Source: CBDCXE01 sp965223725 [NCBI: Nitrospinota bacterium]
GTDB lineage: Bacteria > Nitrospinota_A > UBA7883
Assembly: GCA_965223725.1 (NCBI GenBank)
Contig: CBDCXE010000003.1
Location: 248,001-312,000 of the forward strand
Length of the DNA stretch: 64,000 nt
Reading direction: 5' to 3'
In this document: one piece after another, positions 35,404 through 45,039 of the stretch
Position numbering within the stretch: position 1 is the stretch's first letter
Layout of the letters: every line of letters starts with the position of its first letter
Translations under genes and position numbers: made by a program
The notes under the pieces: generated by a model
Told to the model about the DNA's origin: nothing
Databases searched by the model: none
What the model saw: only the letters and a program-made list of their open reading frames with translations

Positions 35404-37698
35404 ATGGGCACTAAAACAAAAGCTAAAAAATCTAAGGCAAGTAAACCGGTACAAGTGACCGATTTCAAATCTGGTAACGAGATGTCGTCGCTTGCGGCGT
35501 CGCATGTAAACTTTCATATCATGGGTTACTACCCGATCACACCGTCCACCGAAGTGGCGGAGTTTCTGGACGAAATGGGCGCCAATGGCGAGCATGATGT
35601 GCGTATGGTCCCGGGTGATGGAGAGCATGGCGCGGCTGGCATATGCTATGGCGCGACCACGGCAGGTGGCCGGGTGTTCAATGCGACGTCGGCCAATGGG
35701 CTTCTATACTCTATAGAGCAGATGCCTGTCCAGTCTGGCACCCGATACCCGATGGTGCTCAACCTTGTGTGCCGTTCGGTTTCTGGTCCGTTGGATATCC
35801 GCGGCGACCATTCCGACCTGGTCTCTACCCTGGATATGGGCTGGATCGTGCTTATGGCAAAGGACCCGCAGGCGACCTATGATATGACAGCTATTGCGGT
35901 GAAACTGGGCGAGCATGAAGATGTCCGCCTGCCTGTGATCGTGGCGGATGACGGATTTTTCACGTCGCACCAAAAACGGCGCGTGAGCTATTTCGAGGAT
36001 CGAAAAGTCATTCAGGATTTTGTTGGTGAGTTCAACCCGATGAACAGCTCGGTCGACCCTGCAAAGCCGATTACTATCGGCCCATACATGAACGATCCGG
36101 ACCAGATAAACAACAAAAAACAGCTATCCATCGCCATGTCCGCTGCGGAATCTGTCCTGCCGAAAATATATGAGGAGTGGGAAAAAATAAGCGGCAGGAA
36201 ATATGAGCATCTTGAATCGTACATGATGGATGACGCGGAAGTAGCCATCTTCATACTCAATTCCGCTGCGGATACTGCCATGAACGCGGCGGACCGGATG
36301 AGGGCGGATGGTGTGAAGGCTGGCGTTATGTACCCCACCTGCATCAGGCCGTTTCCGTCAGAGCAAGTGCGCCAGATGTGCAAAAACGTTAAAGCTGTTG
36401 TTGTGGGCGACAGGGCCGATTCGTATGGCGCCCATGGCGGCAGGATGGCGACGGAAGTGAAAGCCGCGTTGAAAGATGATCCGGATAACAGAACGTTGGT
36501 CGTATCCCGTATATATGGGCTGGGCGGCAAGGATATTTTTGCGGATGACGCTGTTGAAATGTTTGGTGTGGCTCTAGACGCTGTGGCCAAGGGCAAGGCT
36601 GATATTCCGTACGACTATATAGGCGTCTCGCCGGGCGACCCGGAATGGAAGCCGGCGGAGGGAGTCCCGGCTTTGACTGAAGAACAGCAGTCCCCAGGTA
36701 TATTAAAAGTAACTGAAAACGAAGAAACCGGTATTGTGGAAGTTAAAGGTGTGAAGCAGCGGGACCTCACCGCAATGCCGCAGCGGATCACACCCGGACA
36801 TGGCGCATGCCCCGGTTGCGGTATCTTCCCGAATATTGGCACGTTCCTGAAAGGTATAGAAGGATTCGTCGTGATGCTGTGGCACACCGGTTGCGGCATG
36901 GTGGTCACCACCGGCTACCCGAACAGCTCGTTTGCCATCACATATATACATAACCTTTTCCAGAACGGCGCGGCGACCCTGTCTGGCGTTGTGGAGATGT
37001 ATAAAGAGAAACAGAAGCGGGGCGAGATTCCGAAGGATCAGGATATTACATTTGTAATGGTCACCGGCGATGGCGGGCTGGATATCGGCCTGGGGCCTGC
37101 GCTGGGCACGGCGTTTCGGAACCATAGCATGATCATCCTTGAGTATGATAACCAGGGGTACATGAACACTGGCAACCAGATGTCGTTCACGACTCCGATA
37201 GGTCACGCCACTTCGACGTCGAATGTCGGCACTGTGGGCAGGGGTAAAACGTTTGCTCATAAGGATTCGGCGCAGTTGTTCGCATCGTGTCATATTCCTT
37301 ATGTTTTCACCGCCACCGAGTCTATGTACAAAGACCTTATCGCCAAGGCGGCCAAGGCGCAGTGGTATGCAAAGAACGAAGGGCTGGTGTTTGGCAAGTT
37401 GTTCTCCGACTGTCCGTTGAACTGGCGCCATCCGGATGAGACCGGGCAAGCGGTCTGTCAGGCGGCGGTGGATTGCAACTTCTTCCCGATTTATGAGGTA
37501 GAGCGCGGGGTCACCACCCTAAATTATGACCCGGAGGAAAAGGGCAAAAAAGTGCCGGTGACAGAGTGGCTGAAACTGATGGGTAAAACCAAGCATATGC
37601 TGAAGGATGAAAACAAGGATCTGGTCGACAAGCTCCAGCATGAGTCGGACCGTCGTTTCGCCAGGATAAAAGCGATGAGCGAACACCCGGACTTGTAA
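35404..37698 (+). CDS. 2-oxoacid:ferredoxin oxidoreductase, fused alpha and beta subunits
   Basis: 764 residues. The alpha part (about 15-440) has the pyrimidine-domain YYPITPSTE near 43, GEHGAAGICYGA and QSGTRYPM. The beta part (about 455-764) has GHGACPGCG near 468, HTGCGM, and the thiamine-diphosphate motif GDGGLDIG...N near 555. It therefore contains the TPP active site and at least one [4Fe-4S] ligand set. Both catalytic subunits are in one chain and both accessory ones in the other, instead of four separate subunits or one 130-kDa chain. Substrate cannot be fixed from sequence. It lies 26 bases after its partner. Confidence 0.9.
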   Translation: MGTKTKAKKSKASKPVQVTDFKSGNEMSSLAASHVNFHIMGYYPITPSTEVAEFLDEMGANGEHDVRMVPGDGEHGAAGICYGATTAGGRVFNATSANGLLYSIEQMPVQSGTRYPMVLNLVCRSVSGPLDIRGDHSDLVSTLDMGWIVLMAKDPQATYDMTAIAVKLGEHEDVRLPVIVADDGFFTSHQKRRVSYFEDRKVIQDFVGEFNPMNSSVDPAKPITIGPYMNDPDQINNKKQLSIAMSAAESVLPKIYEEWEKISGRKYEHLESYMMDDAEVAIFILNSAADTAMNAADRMRADGVKAGVMYPTCIRPFPSEQVRQMCKNVKAVVVGDRADSYGAHGGRMATEVKAALKDDPDNRTLVVSRIYGLGGKDIFADDAVEMFGVALDAVAKGKADIPYDYIGVSPGDPEWKPAEGVPALTEEQQSPGILKVTENEETGIVEVKGVKQRDLTAMPQRITPGHGACPGCGIFPNIGTFLKGIEGFVVMLWHTGCGMVVTTGYPNSSFAITYIHNLFQNGAATLSGVVEMYKEKQKRGEIPKDQDITFVMVTGDGGLDIGLGPALGTAFRNHSMIILEYDNQGYMNTGNQMSFTTPIGHATSTSNVGTVGRGKTFAHKDSAQLFASCHIPYVFTATESMYKDLIAKAAKAQWYAKNEGLVFGKLFSDCPLNWRHPDETGQAVCQAAVDCNFFPIYEVERGVTTLNYDPEEKGKKVPVTEWLKLMGKTKHMLKDENKDLVDKLQHESDRRFARIKAMSEHPDL

Positions 37699-37749
37699 AG
37701 GTAACACGGATAAAAATTGTTTGTCCGCGTCAAAAACGATATTATCAAG

Positions 37750-37775
37750 CGCCTGCCTTTATGGGCAGGCGTTTT
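37750..37775 (+). terminator. Terminator after oxoacid oxidoreductase genes
   Basis: Perfect 8-bp stem CGCCTGCC / GGCAGGCG with a 6-base loop, followed by only four T. Probably Rho-independent but with a short tract. Confidence 0.7.
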
Positions 37776-37909
37776 GCGTTGGAGCGAGGTTATATAAAAT
37801 AGTGTGGGTTTGCTAATCCGGTTCGTCCAAAACTGTAAGAGCATGCTGGACTGGAAAACAAAATTTTTAATATAATTAAATATGCGTAAACAAAAATCTT
37901 CAGGAAGCC

Positions 37910-38680
37910 ATGCTTCGTAAATTTTTTGGTATGAGCCAAAAGAGAGGCCAAGACCCACGGAGTTCATCCGTTCCCCACGGCTTACGCATCTATGCCATTG
38001 GCGATATTCATGGCCGGGTAGACTTGCTAAAGTCGCTTCATAAAAAGATAAGCGAAGACGCGAAAAACGCTGATCCGGATACCAGGAAAATAGCAATCTA
38101 CCTGGGCGATTATGTAGACCGGGGCGATCATAGCAAGGAAGTGCTGGATCTGCTGATTGATGAGCCGCTGGAAGGTTTCGAATCTGTTTTCCTGAAGGGT
38201 AATCATGAAGAGATGCTGTGCCATTTTGTGGAGGATGCGTCGGTTGGTCTGGTCTGGCTGGCGTATGGCGGCGACGCGTGTATCTACAGCTACAAGGTGC
38301 CAGCACCCAACGGCACATCGAAACCTGAAGAAGTGGTCAAAATTCAGCGGTCATTGCAAAGCGTGATTCCGGATTCGCATATGGAGTTTTTAAATAACCT
38401 GATGCTCAGCTATGAGGTGGGTGACTACTACTTTGTCCATGCAGGAGTGAACCCAGATCAGCCGTTATTTGAGCAGGGCCCTGCCAGCCAGATGTGGATC
38501 AGGGAGGAGTTTATCAACGATCCCAGGTTCCATGGCAAGGTGATAGTGCATGGCCATACAATTACAGAAACACCGGATATTATGCATAACAGGATCGGAA
38601 TAGACACCGGCGCATACTATAGCGGAACGTTGACATGCCTTGTATTGGAGAATGACGAGAAGCGATTTATAACAACCTGA
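37910..38680 (+). CDS. PPP-family metallophosphatase (bacterial serine/threonine phosphatase-like)
   Basis: 256 residues, cytoplasmic. All metal-site motifs are visible: GDIHG near 34, GDYVDRGDHS near 66, KGNHEEML near 98, a HAGV segment near 167 and VHGHTITE near 205. Such PPP proteins act on phosphoproteins or nucleotide tetraphosphates (ApaH-like), which sequence does not distinguish. AGGAAG lies upstream of the ATG. It lies between the oxidoreductase operon and the ribosomal operon and ends about 40 bases before the ribosomal promoter, so it is probably a separate unit. Confidence 0.85.
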   Translation: MLRKFFGMSQKRGQDPRSSSVPHGLRIYAIGDIHGRVDLLKSLHKKISEDAKNADPDTRKIAIYLGDYVDRGDHSKEVLDLLIDEPLEGFESVFLKGNHEEMLCHFVEDASVGLVWLAYGGDACIYSYKVPAPNGTSKPEEVVKIQRSLQSVIPDSHMEFLNNLMLSYEVGDYYFVHAGVNPDQPLFEQGPASQMWIREEFINDPRFHGKVIVHGHTITETPDIMHNRIGIDTGAYYSGTLTCLVLENDEKRFITT

Positions 38681-38723
38681 ATCCGCCAAAACCAGATTTT
38701 ATAAAAAAAACCCATATAAATGA

Positions 38724-38752
38724 TTGACAGCGCATTGCGCTATATCTATACT
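38724..38752 (+). promoter_or_regulatory. Near-consensus sigma-70 promoter of the ribosomal superoperon
   Basis: TTGACA (38724-38729), a 17-base spacer, TATACT (38747-38752). It lies about 180 bases before rplV and supports rplV as the first gene of the transcript. Confidence 0.8.
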
Positions 38753-38841
38753 TAATCGCTTATCTTCTGGTTAACATATTTAAAGCAAAGTGTTACCGCG
38801 ACGGTCGGGTAAAAAAGTGACAGTCTGGCTTAACAGGCGAT

Positions 38842-38888
38842 GATCGGCTATAAAGGCGCCGGTCGAACCTGAATGGGGCAGTCAGGTT
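38842..38888 (+). promoter_or_regulatory. Two tandem stem-loops in the rplV leader
   Basis: First stem GATCGGC / GCCGGTC (38842-38848 with 38858-38864; one U-G pair), 9-base loop. Second stem AACCTGA / TCAGGTT (38866-38872 with 38882-38888), 9-base loop. They are separated by one base and end 45 bases before the rplV ATG. No U-run follows. Possible autoregulatory leader for a ribosomal protein. Confidence 0.5.
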
Positions 38889-38933
38889 TAAGAGATTCGG
38901 CGGCGGTTATTTTTTATTGGATACGGATACAAG

Positions 38934-39497
38934 ATGGAAGCAATTGAGGCGAGAGCGACATTAAAACATTTTCGCATCTCCCCCCAGAAAACAAGATTGG
39001 TGGCGGACCTTATCAGGGGCCAGGGTGTGGAGCAGGCGAAGAAAACCCTTGCGTTCACCCAGAAAAAGGCGGCGCGTGTTTTGTTGAAGCTTCTTAACTC
39101 GGCAATCGCAAACGCCGAGGAAAAATCGGTAGAGGATACGGAGCTTCTGCTGGTGAGCGAAATATGGGTCAGCCAGGGGCCGGTGCAGAAGCGGTATATG
39201 CCCAGGGCGCGGGGCCGGGCGGATGTTCTGCGCAAGCCGACGAGCCATGTGACCATCGTTGTAAAGGAAGATCTGGAAGCCAAGAAAGCTGAAGAAGCCA
39301 GAAGGGCGGAGCTGGAAGCCAAACGGGCCAAAAAGCGGGCGGCGAAGAAAAAAGCGGATAGCAGGAAAGCGGAAGAGGAAAAGGATGAGAAATCGGCGGT
39401 AGAGAAGAAAGAAGCCGAAGCGAAAGAAGAAACAAAGGAAAAAGAAACAAAAACCAAGTCGGCCAAAGAGGAAAGCGCCGACAAGGGAAAGAAATAA
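38934..39497 (+). CDS. rplV: 50S ribosomal protein L22 with charged C-terminal extension
   Basis: Large-subunit protein lining the exit tunnel. The core (1-112) is intact: [16 protein letters not shown] and the tunnel hairpin [20 protein letters not shown]. The protein is 187 residues rather than about 110, because of a 75-residue Lys/Glu/Ala tail predicted as a charged helix or disordered. First gene in a split S10 operon; rpsS, which normally precedes it, is not present. rpsC follows after 4 bases. Confidence 0.97.
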   Translation: MEAIEARATLKHFRISPQKTRLVADLIRGQGVEQAKKTLAFTQKKAARVLLKLLNSAIANAEEKSVEDTELLLVSEIWVSQGPVQKRYMPRARGRADVLRKPTSHVTIVVKEDLEAKKAEEARRAELEAKRAKKRAAKKKADSRKAEEEKDEKSAVEKKEAEAKEETKEKETKTKSAKEESADKGKK

Positions 39498-39501
39498 CAA
39501 T

Positions 39502-40332
39502 ATGGGACAAAAAGTACACCCAGTAGGGTTCAGGCTAGGCGCGATTAAACCATGGGAGTCTGAGTGGTTTACTGTAGGCACTTATGCCGACGACCTGCAT
39601 AACGATTTCAAGATCCGGGACTTTATTAAGAAGGATCTATACCACGCCGGGATCGCGAACATCTTTATCGAGCGCAAAGGCAACCAGGTGAAGATAAACA
39701 TTTTCGCTGCGCGTCCTGGGATCATCATCGGCAAACGGGGCAAGGAAGTTGACAAGTTGAAAGAGCGGCTCCAGGCGATGGCCCCCGGTCGCGAAATATT
39801 TCTTAATATAAAAGAAGTCCGCAAGCCGGAGCTCTCCGCGCAACTGGTGGCGGAAAATATAGCGATGCAGCTACTGCGCCGGGTCGTGTTCCGCCGGGCG
39901 ATGAAAAAAGCGGTGTCCACATCTATACGGTTTGGCGCCAAGGGTATTCGCGTGCGGTGCTCTGGCCGGTTGGCTGGCGCCGAGATAGCGCGCAACGAAT
40001 GGTATCTGGAGGGCCGTGTGCCGTTGCACACCATCCGGGCCAACGTCGATTATGGCTTTGCCGAAGCGAAAACCACATTCGGTATCATCGGCGTGAAGGT
40101 CTGGATCTATCTGGGCGATGTACATTTTGGCCGGGAGGCGCGCCGGATCGAGGAGCAGAGAAAACTGCGAAGCCAGATGAAGGTTGAGGAAGCTGTGGAA
40201 GCGGCCAAGGCCGACCTGGCCGAAGAGGGCCTGGATAGCGACAGAGTGACAGAACCTGTGCCGGAGCCGGGAATCGAAACGGTGGATAGTGATGGCCTGG
40301 ATTTTGAAACGCCGGAAGATGGCGCAAGTTAA
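39502..40332 (+). CDS. rpsC: 30S ribosomal protein S3
   Basis: Small-subunit mRNA-entry protein. The KH domain has [15 protein letters not shown] near 73. The C-terminal domain has [31 protein letters not shown] near 154. The core ends near 215; an acidic tail of about 60 residues follows (276 total, against about 210-235 usual). The N-terminus [13 protein letters not shown] is typical. Transcribed with rplV. Confidence 0.98.
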   Translation: MGQKVHPVGFRLGAIKPWESEWFTVGTYADDLHNDFKIRDFIKKDLYHAGIANIFIERKGNQVKINIFAARPGIIIGKRGKEVDKLKERLQAMAPGREIFLNIKEVRKPELSAQLVAENIAMQLLRRVVFRRAMKKAVSTSIRFGAKGIRVRCSGRLAGAEIARNEWYLEGRVPLHTIRANVDYGFAEAKTTFGIIGVKVWIYLGDVHFGREARRIEEQRKLRSQMKVEEAVEAAKADLAEEGLDSDRVTEPVPEPGIETVDSDGLDFETPEDGAS

Positions 40333-40344
40333 AGGTAAACCACA

Positions 40345-40770
40345 ATGTTAATGCCGAAAAAAGTTAAATATAGAAAACGTCAGAAAGGGCGCTCCAAAGG
40401 CACCGCCTGGCGCGGCTCCAAAATAAGCTTTGGCAGGTATGCGTTGCAAAGCCTGGATGGCGGATGGATAACGGACCGGCAGATAGAGTCTGCCCGTATC
40501 GCCATCACCCGCCACGTGAAAAGGGGCGGCAAGGTGTGGATCCGCATTTTCCCAGACAAGCCGCTGACCAAAAAACCGGCCGAAGTGAGGATGGGTAAAG
40601 GTAAAGGCTCGCCGGAACAGTGGGTCGCCCGGATCAAGCGGGGGCGGATATTGTTCGAGCTGGAGGGTGTGGAGCCGGATGTGGCCAAAGAGGCGATGCG
40701 GCTGGCTTCTCATAAACTGCCGGTGCAGACGCGCTATATCTGCAGAGACGACAGGAGTTTTGTGCTATGA
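40345..40770 (+). CDS. rplP: 50S ribosomal protein L16
   Basis: Lies near the A-site tRNA on the large subunit. 141 residues, normal length. The classic N-terminus [15 protein letters not shown] and [19 protein letters not shown] segment are present. Its last codons overlap the rpmC start by 4 bases (ATGA), so translation is coupled. Confidence 0.98.
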   Translation: MLMPKKVKYRKRQKGRSKGTAWRGSKISFGRYALQSLDGGWITDRQIESARIAITRHVKRGGKVWIRIFPDKPLTKKPAEVRMGKGKGSPEQWVARIKRGRILFELEGVEPDVAKEAMRLASHKLPVQTRYICRDDRSFVL

Positions 40771-40979
40771 AGTTTTCGGCACTGGCAGAACTTACCAACG
40801 AAGAGATCGAGCGGAAAATGGAAGAGCTCAAGGAGAGCTATATGAAGCTCCGGTTCCAGCACGCCACAGGCCAGCTGGACAGCTCCGCCAAGCTGAAGCA
40901 GACCCGGCGCGATATAGCAAGGATAAATACACTGATGGGCCAGCGGGCCGGATCAGCCAGCGGACCTTCAGGAGAATAG
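40767..40979 (+). CDS. rpmC: 50S ribosomal protein L29
   Basis: Small helical large-subunit protein at the exit, a docking site for nascent-chain factors. 70 residues: [19 protein letters not shown] then [25 protein letters not shown]. Short Gly/Ser-rich tail. Overlaps rplP by 4 bases. Confidence 0.96.
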   Translation: MKFSALAELTNEEIERKMEELKESYMKLRFQHATGQLDSSAKLKQTRRDIARINTLMGQRAGSASGPSGE

Positions 40980-40983
40980 ATAG

Positions 40984-41250
40984 ATGTCGTCAGATAGCGG
41001 TGCAAAACGTAAGAGCAGGGTTGGCGTGGTAGTGAGCGCCAAGATGGACAAAACCGCGGTGGTGAAAGTGGAGCGAAGAACACCGCACCCTGTGTTTGGC
41101 AAGATCATCACAAAAAGTAAAAAATACCATGTCCATGACAAGGATAACCAGCTGGGTGTCGGCGATAAAGTGAAGATAATCGAGAGCCGGCCATTGAGCA
41201 AGCTCAAGCGGTGGCGGCTGGGCGAAGTGCTGAAAAAGGCCGAGATTTAA
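40984..41250 (+). CDS. rpsQ: 30S ribosomal protein S17
   Basis: OB-fold small-subunit assembly protein of 88 residues. Core [27 protein letters not shown], then YHVHDKDN and [20 protein letters not shown] are family signatures. Five bases after rpmC. Confidence 0.98.
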   Translation: MSSDSGAKRKSRVGVVVSAKMDKTAVVKVERRTPHPVFGKIITKSKKYHVHDKDNQLGVGDKVKIIESRPLSKLKRWRLGEVLKKAEI

Positions 41251-41266
41251 CGGAAGACCAGAGGAA

Positions 41267-41635
41267 ATGATACAACTACAATCAGTGCTTTCGGTGGCGG
41301 ATAATTCTGGCGCAAAAAGAGTGCGATGCATCAAGGTTATGGGCGGCAGCCACAAGCGATACGCCACCATCGGTGACAAGGTGAAGGTCTCGGTGATAGA
41401 GGCGATCCCGAACGCCAATATTAAAAAAGGAACCGTGAAGACGGCGGTTGTGGTCCGGGTGAAAAAAGAGATAAGGCGCAGCAACGGCACTTATATCAAG
41501 TTTGATGAAAACGCGGCTGTGTTGCTGGATGAAGCCAACGAAATCATCGGCACCCGTATTTTTGGCCCAGTGGGCCGGGAGCTGCGGGCAAAACGGTTTA
41601 TGAAAATCGTATCCCTTGCCCCGGAGGTGCTGTGA
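41267..41635 (+). CDS. rplN: 50S ribosomal protein L14
   Basis: Intersubunit-face protein of 122 residues starting [19 protein letters not shown], with [12 protein letters not shown] and the [13 protein letters not shown] signature. The stop overlaps the start of rplX. Confidence 0.98.
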   Translation: MIQLQSVLSVADNSGAKRVRCIKVMGGSHKRYATIGDKVKVSVIEAIPNANIKKGTVKTAVVVRVKKEIRRSNGTYIKFDENAAVLLDEANEIIGTRIFGPVGRELRAKRFMKIVSLAPEVL

Positions 41636-41967
41636 TGGGCGCAAGGAAAATGATGAATATAAAGAAAAACGATATCGTCTATGTGATATCCGGCGCCGAC
41701 AAAGGCAAAAAGGGGCGCGTCATCGAGGCGTTGCCGTCGGAGAACCGGGTGATCGTAGAGAAGGTGAACATCATCAAGCGCCACCAGCGCCCGACCCAGC
41801 AACAGCGCCAAGGCGGCATTATAGAGCGCGAGGCGAAGATCCACCGCAGCAACGTCCAGATATTCTGCACCAAGTGCGACAAGCCGGTCCGGATAGGGCA
41901 TAAACGGCTGGAAAACGGAAAGAAGGCCCGCATATGCGTAAAGTGCGGCGAGATGTTTGATTTATAG
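41635..41967 (+). CDS. rplX: 50S ribosomal protein L24 with C-terminal zinc ribbon
   Basis: Early assembly initiator, KOW domain near 10-60 (GADKGKKGRV, VNIIKRHQRP). The C-terminal part holds two CxxC pairs (CTKC and CVKC), a probable zinc ribbon as in many non-gamma bacteria. ATG at 41635 is preferred, with GGAGG 7 bases upstream; a GTG three bases earlier is also in frame. 110 residues. Confidence 0.96.
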   Translation: MGARKMMNIKKNDIVYVISGADKGKKGRVIEALPSENRVIVEKVNIIKRHQRPTQQQRQGGIIEREAKIHRSNVQIFCTKCDKPVRIGHKRLENGKKARICVKCGEMFDL

Positions 41968-41983
41968 AACAAAATAAAGAATT

Positions 41984-42523
41984 ATGTCTGCATTAAAAGA
42001 AAAATATAAAAAAGAGATAGTTCCATCAATGATGGAAGAGTTCGGATACGCCAATATCATGCAGGCGCCGGCTCTGTCCAAGGTTGTATTGAACATGGGG
42101 CTGGGTATGGCCATCCAGAACGCCAAACTGTTGGACGACGGTGTCTATACATTGACCCAGATATCGGGCCAGAAGCCGGTAATCACCAAAGCCAGGAAGG
42201 CGATCAGTAACTTCAAGCTGCGCAAGGGCTTGAGTATTGGCGCCATGGTGACCTTGCGGGGCGACCGGATGTATGAGTTTCTGGAGCGGATGATCACCGC
42301 CGCGATACCCCGGATTCGCGACTTCAAAGGTGTCTCCGGCAAAGCTTTCGATGGGCATGGCAACTATACCATGGGCATCAAGGAGCAGCTGATTTTCCCG
42401 GAGATCGATTACGACAAGATCGCCGGCGTGAACGGTCTGAACATATCTATTGTGACCACGGCCAACACAGACGCCGAGGCAAAAAGTTTACTGAAGCGGC
42501 TGGGTATGCCGTTTAGAAATTAA
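41984..42523 (+). CDS. rplE: 50S ribosomal protein L5
   Basis: 5S rRNA-binding protein of 179 residues. Motifs: [34 protein letters not shown] segment ([14 protein letters not shown]), [11 protein letters not shown], and [19 protein letters not shown]. Normal length. 17 bases after rplX. Confidence 0.98.
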   Translation: MSALKEKYKKEIVPSMMEEFGYANIMQAPALSKVVLNMGLGMAIQNAKLLDDGVYTLTQISGQKPVITKARKAISNFKLRKGLSIGAMVTLRGDRMYEFLERMITAAIPRIRDFKGVSGKAFDGHGNYTMGIKEQLIFPEIDYDKIAGVNGLNISIVTTANTDAEAKSLLKRLGMPFRN

Positions 42524-42532
42524 GAGGGACGC

Positions 42533-42718
42533 GTGGCAAAAAAATCGATGATCGCCAAGCAGAGGCGCAAACCAAAATTTAAAGTTCGCGCATACAACAG
42601 GTGCCGGTTGTGCGGCAGGCCCAGGGCGTTTTTGCGCAAGTTTGCCATGTGCAGGCAATGCTTCCGCAAATTCTCGCTGGAAGGCAAGATCCCGGGCGTG
42701 ACGAAAAGCAGCTGGTAA
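42533..42718 (+). CDS. rpsZ: 30S ribosomal protein S14, zinc-binding (type Z)
   Basis: 61-residue short S14 with the zinc ligands CRLC and CRQC, and the terminal [11 protein letters not shown]. This is the zinc-dependent form, not the longer zinc-free paralogue. GTG start; ten bases after rplE, with AGAGGG upstream. Confidence 0.97.
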   Translation: MAKKSMIAKQRRKPKFKVRAYNRCRLCGRPRAFLRKFAMCRQCFRKFSLEGKIPGVTKSSW

Positions 42719-42739
42719 AGAGAGAAGGTAAAATTAACG

Positions 42740-43135
42740 ATGTCAATGACTGACCCGATAGCTGATATGCTGACAAGGATCCGCAACGCCATCATGGCAG
42801 GTCACAGCAAAGTGGAGATCCCGTCGTCGCAGATCAAGGCGGAAATAGCGGCGTTGCTGGCCCATGAAGGCTATATAAAAGATTTTAAAATAGTGCGGGA
42901 CGAAAAACAGGGTGTGATCATCATCGCCCTGAAATATTCCGACGGCGCCCCTGTGTTGCGCGGCATCAAGCGGGTGTCGAAGCCGGGCCTGCGGATATAC
43001 GCAAAAGCGAACAACATCCCATCAGTGCTCAACGGCACCGGCACTGCGGTATTATCTACTAACAAGGGAATATTGTCGGACACAGAGGCGCGCGACGCCC
43101 ATGTGGGTGGCGAGGTTCTCTGCCATGTCTGGTAG
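42740..43135 (+). CDS. rpsH: 30S ribosomal protein S8
   Basis: Central-domain assembly protein and, in E. coli, the translational repressor of the spc operon. 131 residues: TDPIADMLTRIRNA, KRVSKPGLRIYAK, and the STNKGILSDTEAR segment near the end, GGEVLCHVW. Start could be the first ATG or the second two codons later. Confidence 0.98.
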   Translation: MSMTDPIADMLTRIRNAIMAGHSKVEIPSSQIKAEIAALLAHEGYIKDFKIVRDEKQGVIIIALKYSDGAPVLRGIKRVSKPGLRIYAKANNIPSVLNGTGTAVLSTNKGILSDTEARDAHVGGEVLCHVW

Positions 43136-43147
43136 CGGGGCGACGGT

Positions 43148-43687
43148 ATGAGCAGAATAGGTGGCAAACCGGTGGCGATCCCATCCGGTGTGGACATAAA
43201 GATCGACGGACCTGCCGTGACAGTGAAAGGCAAGCTGGGCCAGCTTAGCAGCAGCTTCAACTCTGGCATGAAGATCGAAGTCGATGATGGCAGAATCGTG
43301 GTTACCCGGCCGGATGACAGCGGGACCAGCAAAGCGTTGCATGGGCTGACCCGGGCGTTGCTGAACAATATGGTGGTTGGTGTTACCGAAGGTTTTTCCA
43401 AAACCTTGAATATAGAGGGTGTGGGTTATCGCGCTACGATGAAAGGCAAGAGCCTGGAGTTTGCGCTCGGTTATTCCCATCCGATTTTATTCGACCCACC
43501 GGAGGGCATTACTTTTAAATGCGCCAAGCAGACCGAAGTGGTAGTGGAAGGGATTGATAAGCAGAAGGTCGGCCAGGTGGCGGCGGAAATACGGTCGCTG
43601 AGGAAGCCAGAGCCGTATAAAGGAAAAGGTGTCCGGTACGCCGGCGAATATATCAAGCGTAAAGCCGGCAAGGCCGCAGTCAAGTAA
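43148..43687 (+). CDS. rplF: 50S ribosomal protein L6
   Basis: Protein near the GTPase centre with two alpha/beta repeats. 179 residues, [16 protein letters not shown] at the start, [23 protein letters not shown] mid, and [17 protein letters not shown] near the end. All normal. Thirteen bases after rpsH. Confidence 0.98.
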   Translation: MSRIGGKPVAIPSGVDIKIDGPAVTVKGKLGQLSSSFNSGMKIEVDDGRIVVTRPDDSGTSKALHGLTRALLNNMVVGVTEGFSKTLNIEGVGYRATMKGKSLEFALGYSHPILFDPPEGITFKCAKQTEVVVEGIDKQKVGQVAAEIRSLRKPEPYKGKGVRYAGEYIKRKAGKAAVK

Positions 43688-43704
43688 AACAGCAAGATAA
43701 GGAA

Positions 43705-44064
43705 ATGAGCAAACTTACAGATAAAAAACGCCGCCAACTGGCCCGTAAACAGCGGATCAGGCGGTCTATTCAGGGCAAAGCCGATTGTCCCCGGATCAGC
43801 GTATATTTCAGCAACAAAAATATCATCGCCCAGGCGATAGACGATAACGCCGGCAAGACAGTCGCGTCGGTATCGACCATCGGCTCTGGCATTTCGGCAT
43901 CCGGCAAAACCAGGGCAACCGCCAAAGATGTGGCTGCCACATTGGCGGATAAAGTGAAAAGCGCGGGCGTGGAGAAGGCTGTTTTTGATAGAAACGGGCG
44001 TCGTTATCATGGCAAGGTCAAGGATTTTGCCGATGCGATGCGTGAAAAAGGAATACAGATGTGA
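43705..44064 (+). CDS. rplR: 50S ribosomal protein L18
   Basis: 5S rRNA-binding protein of 119 residues. [17 protein letters not shown] segment ([13 protein letters not shown]), then AQAIDD and [21 protein letters not shown] are family marks. Overlaps rpsE by 4 bases (GTGA). Confidence 0.97.
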   Translation: MSKLTDKKRRQLARKQRIRRSIQGKADCPRISVYFSNKNIIAQAIDDNAGKTVASVSTIGSGISASGKTRATAKDVAATLADKVKSAGVEKAVFDRNGRRYHGKVKDFADAMREKGIQM

Positions 44065-44591
44065 ACGATACCAACCGGAACCCAAGAGGCAACAACCGTG
44101 ACAATTTTTCTGACGGTCACGACAGCGAGCTGGCCGACCGGGTCATCCATATAGGCAGGGTCGCCAAAGTTGTCAAAGGCGGCAGAAGGTTCTCTTTTTC
44201 TGCGCTGGTGGCTGTGGGCGACAGAGAGGGCAGCGTGGGCCTGGGCACCGGCAAGGCGAACGAAGTGCCGGAGGCTATCCGCAAAGCGATGGCGGACGCC
44301 AAGAAAAACCTGTCGAAAATGTATATACAGGACGGCTCGATACCTTACCAGGTTATCGGCCATTTCGGCGCGGGGCGTGTGTTGCTGAAACCGGCGTCAC
44401 GCGGTACTGGCGTGATAGCCGGCGGCGCGGTCCGGGCGATACTGGAGGTGGCCGGCATCCGCGACATACTGACCAAATCGTTGGGCACCTCCAACCAGGT
44501 GAATATGGCCAGGGCCACAATGGAAGGCCTTAGCCAGCTGTACAGCCCAGCCGCGTTGCGTAAAGCGCGTGGATTATCTGCTGAAGGGTAG
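44061..44591 (+). CDS. rpsE: 30S ribosomal protein S5
   Basis: Decoding-fidelity protein of 176 residues. [21 protein letters not shown] near 31, [17 protein letters not shown], and [21 protein letters not shown] are canonical. GTG start overlapping the rplR stop. The gene after it is rplO; rpmD (L30) is absent, as in several phyla. Confidence 0.98.
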   Translation: MNDTNRNPRGNNRDNFSDGHDSELADRVIHIGRVAKVVKGGRRFSFSALVAVGDREGSVGLGTGKANEVPEAIRKAMADAKKNLSKMYIQDGSIPYQVIGHFGAGRVLLKPASRGTGVIAGGAVRAILEVAGIRDILTKSLGTSNQVNMARATMEGLSQLYSPAALRKARGLSAEG

Positions 44592-44597
44592 GGGCAT

Positions 44598-45038
44598 ATG
44601 AAACTGCATGAGTTACAACCGGCCAAAGGCGCCAGAAAAAACAGAAAAATCGTCGGTCGTGGCCCCGGGTCTGGCTTGGGCAAAACCTGTGGCAAAGGCC
44701 AAAAGGGCCAGAAAAGCCGATCGGGCAACGGCAAGCCAGCGCCATATTTCGAAGGGGGGCAGATGCCCCTTATCCGACGCCTGCCAAAGGTTGGGTTTAC
44801 AAATATATTCCGCAAGGAATATGCAATAGTAAACCTGAAAACCTTGGAACAGTTAGAACTGGAAGGCGAAATCACAGCCGAGGCTCTGGTGGAGAAAGGC
44901 ATGATAAAAGCTGGCCTGCCGTTGAAAATACTTGGCAATGGCGAACTGACCAAACCTTGCACAATCAAAGCCGCAAAATTCTCTAAATCGGCAGTTGAAA
45001 AGATCGAAAAGTCCGGCGGCCAAGCCGTGGTGATCTGA
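44598..45038 (+). CDS. rplO: 50S ribosomal protein L15
   Basis: 146 residues with [22 protein letters not shown], the Gly/Lys-rich loop, [17 protein letters not shown], and the C-terminal globular part. Follows rpsE by 6 bases with no rpmD between, and is one base before secY. Confidence 0.98.
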   Translation: MKLHELQPAKGARKNRKIVGRGPGSGLGKTCGKGQKGQKSRSGNGKPAPYFEGGQMPLIRRLPKVGFTNIFRKEYAIVNLKTLEQLELEGEITAEALVEKGMIKAGLPLKILGNGELTKPCTIKAAKFSKSAVEKIEKSGGQAVVI

Positions 45039-45039
45039 T

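Noticed and set aside
36880-36894. Perfect match to the sigma-54 promoter consensus TGGCAC-N5-TTGC
   Set aside because: It lies inside the alpha-beta oxidoreductase gene and simply encodes the conserved WHTGCG segment; no gene starts downstream.
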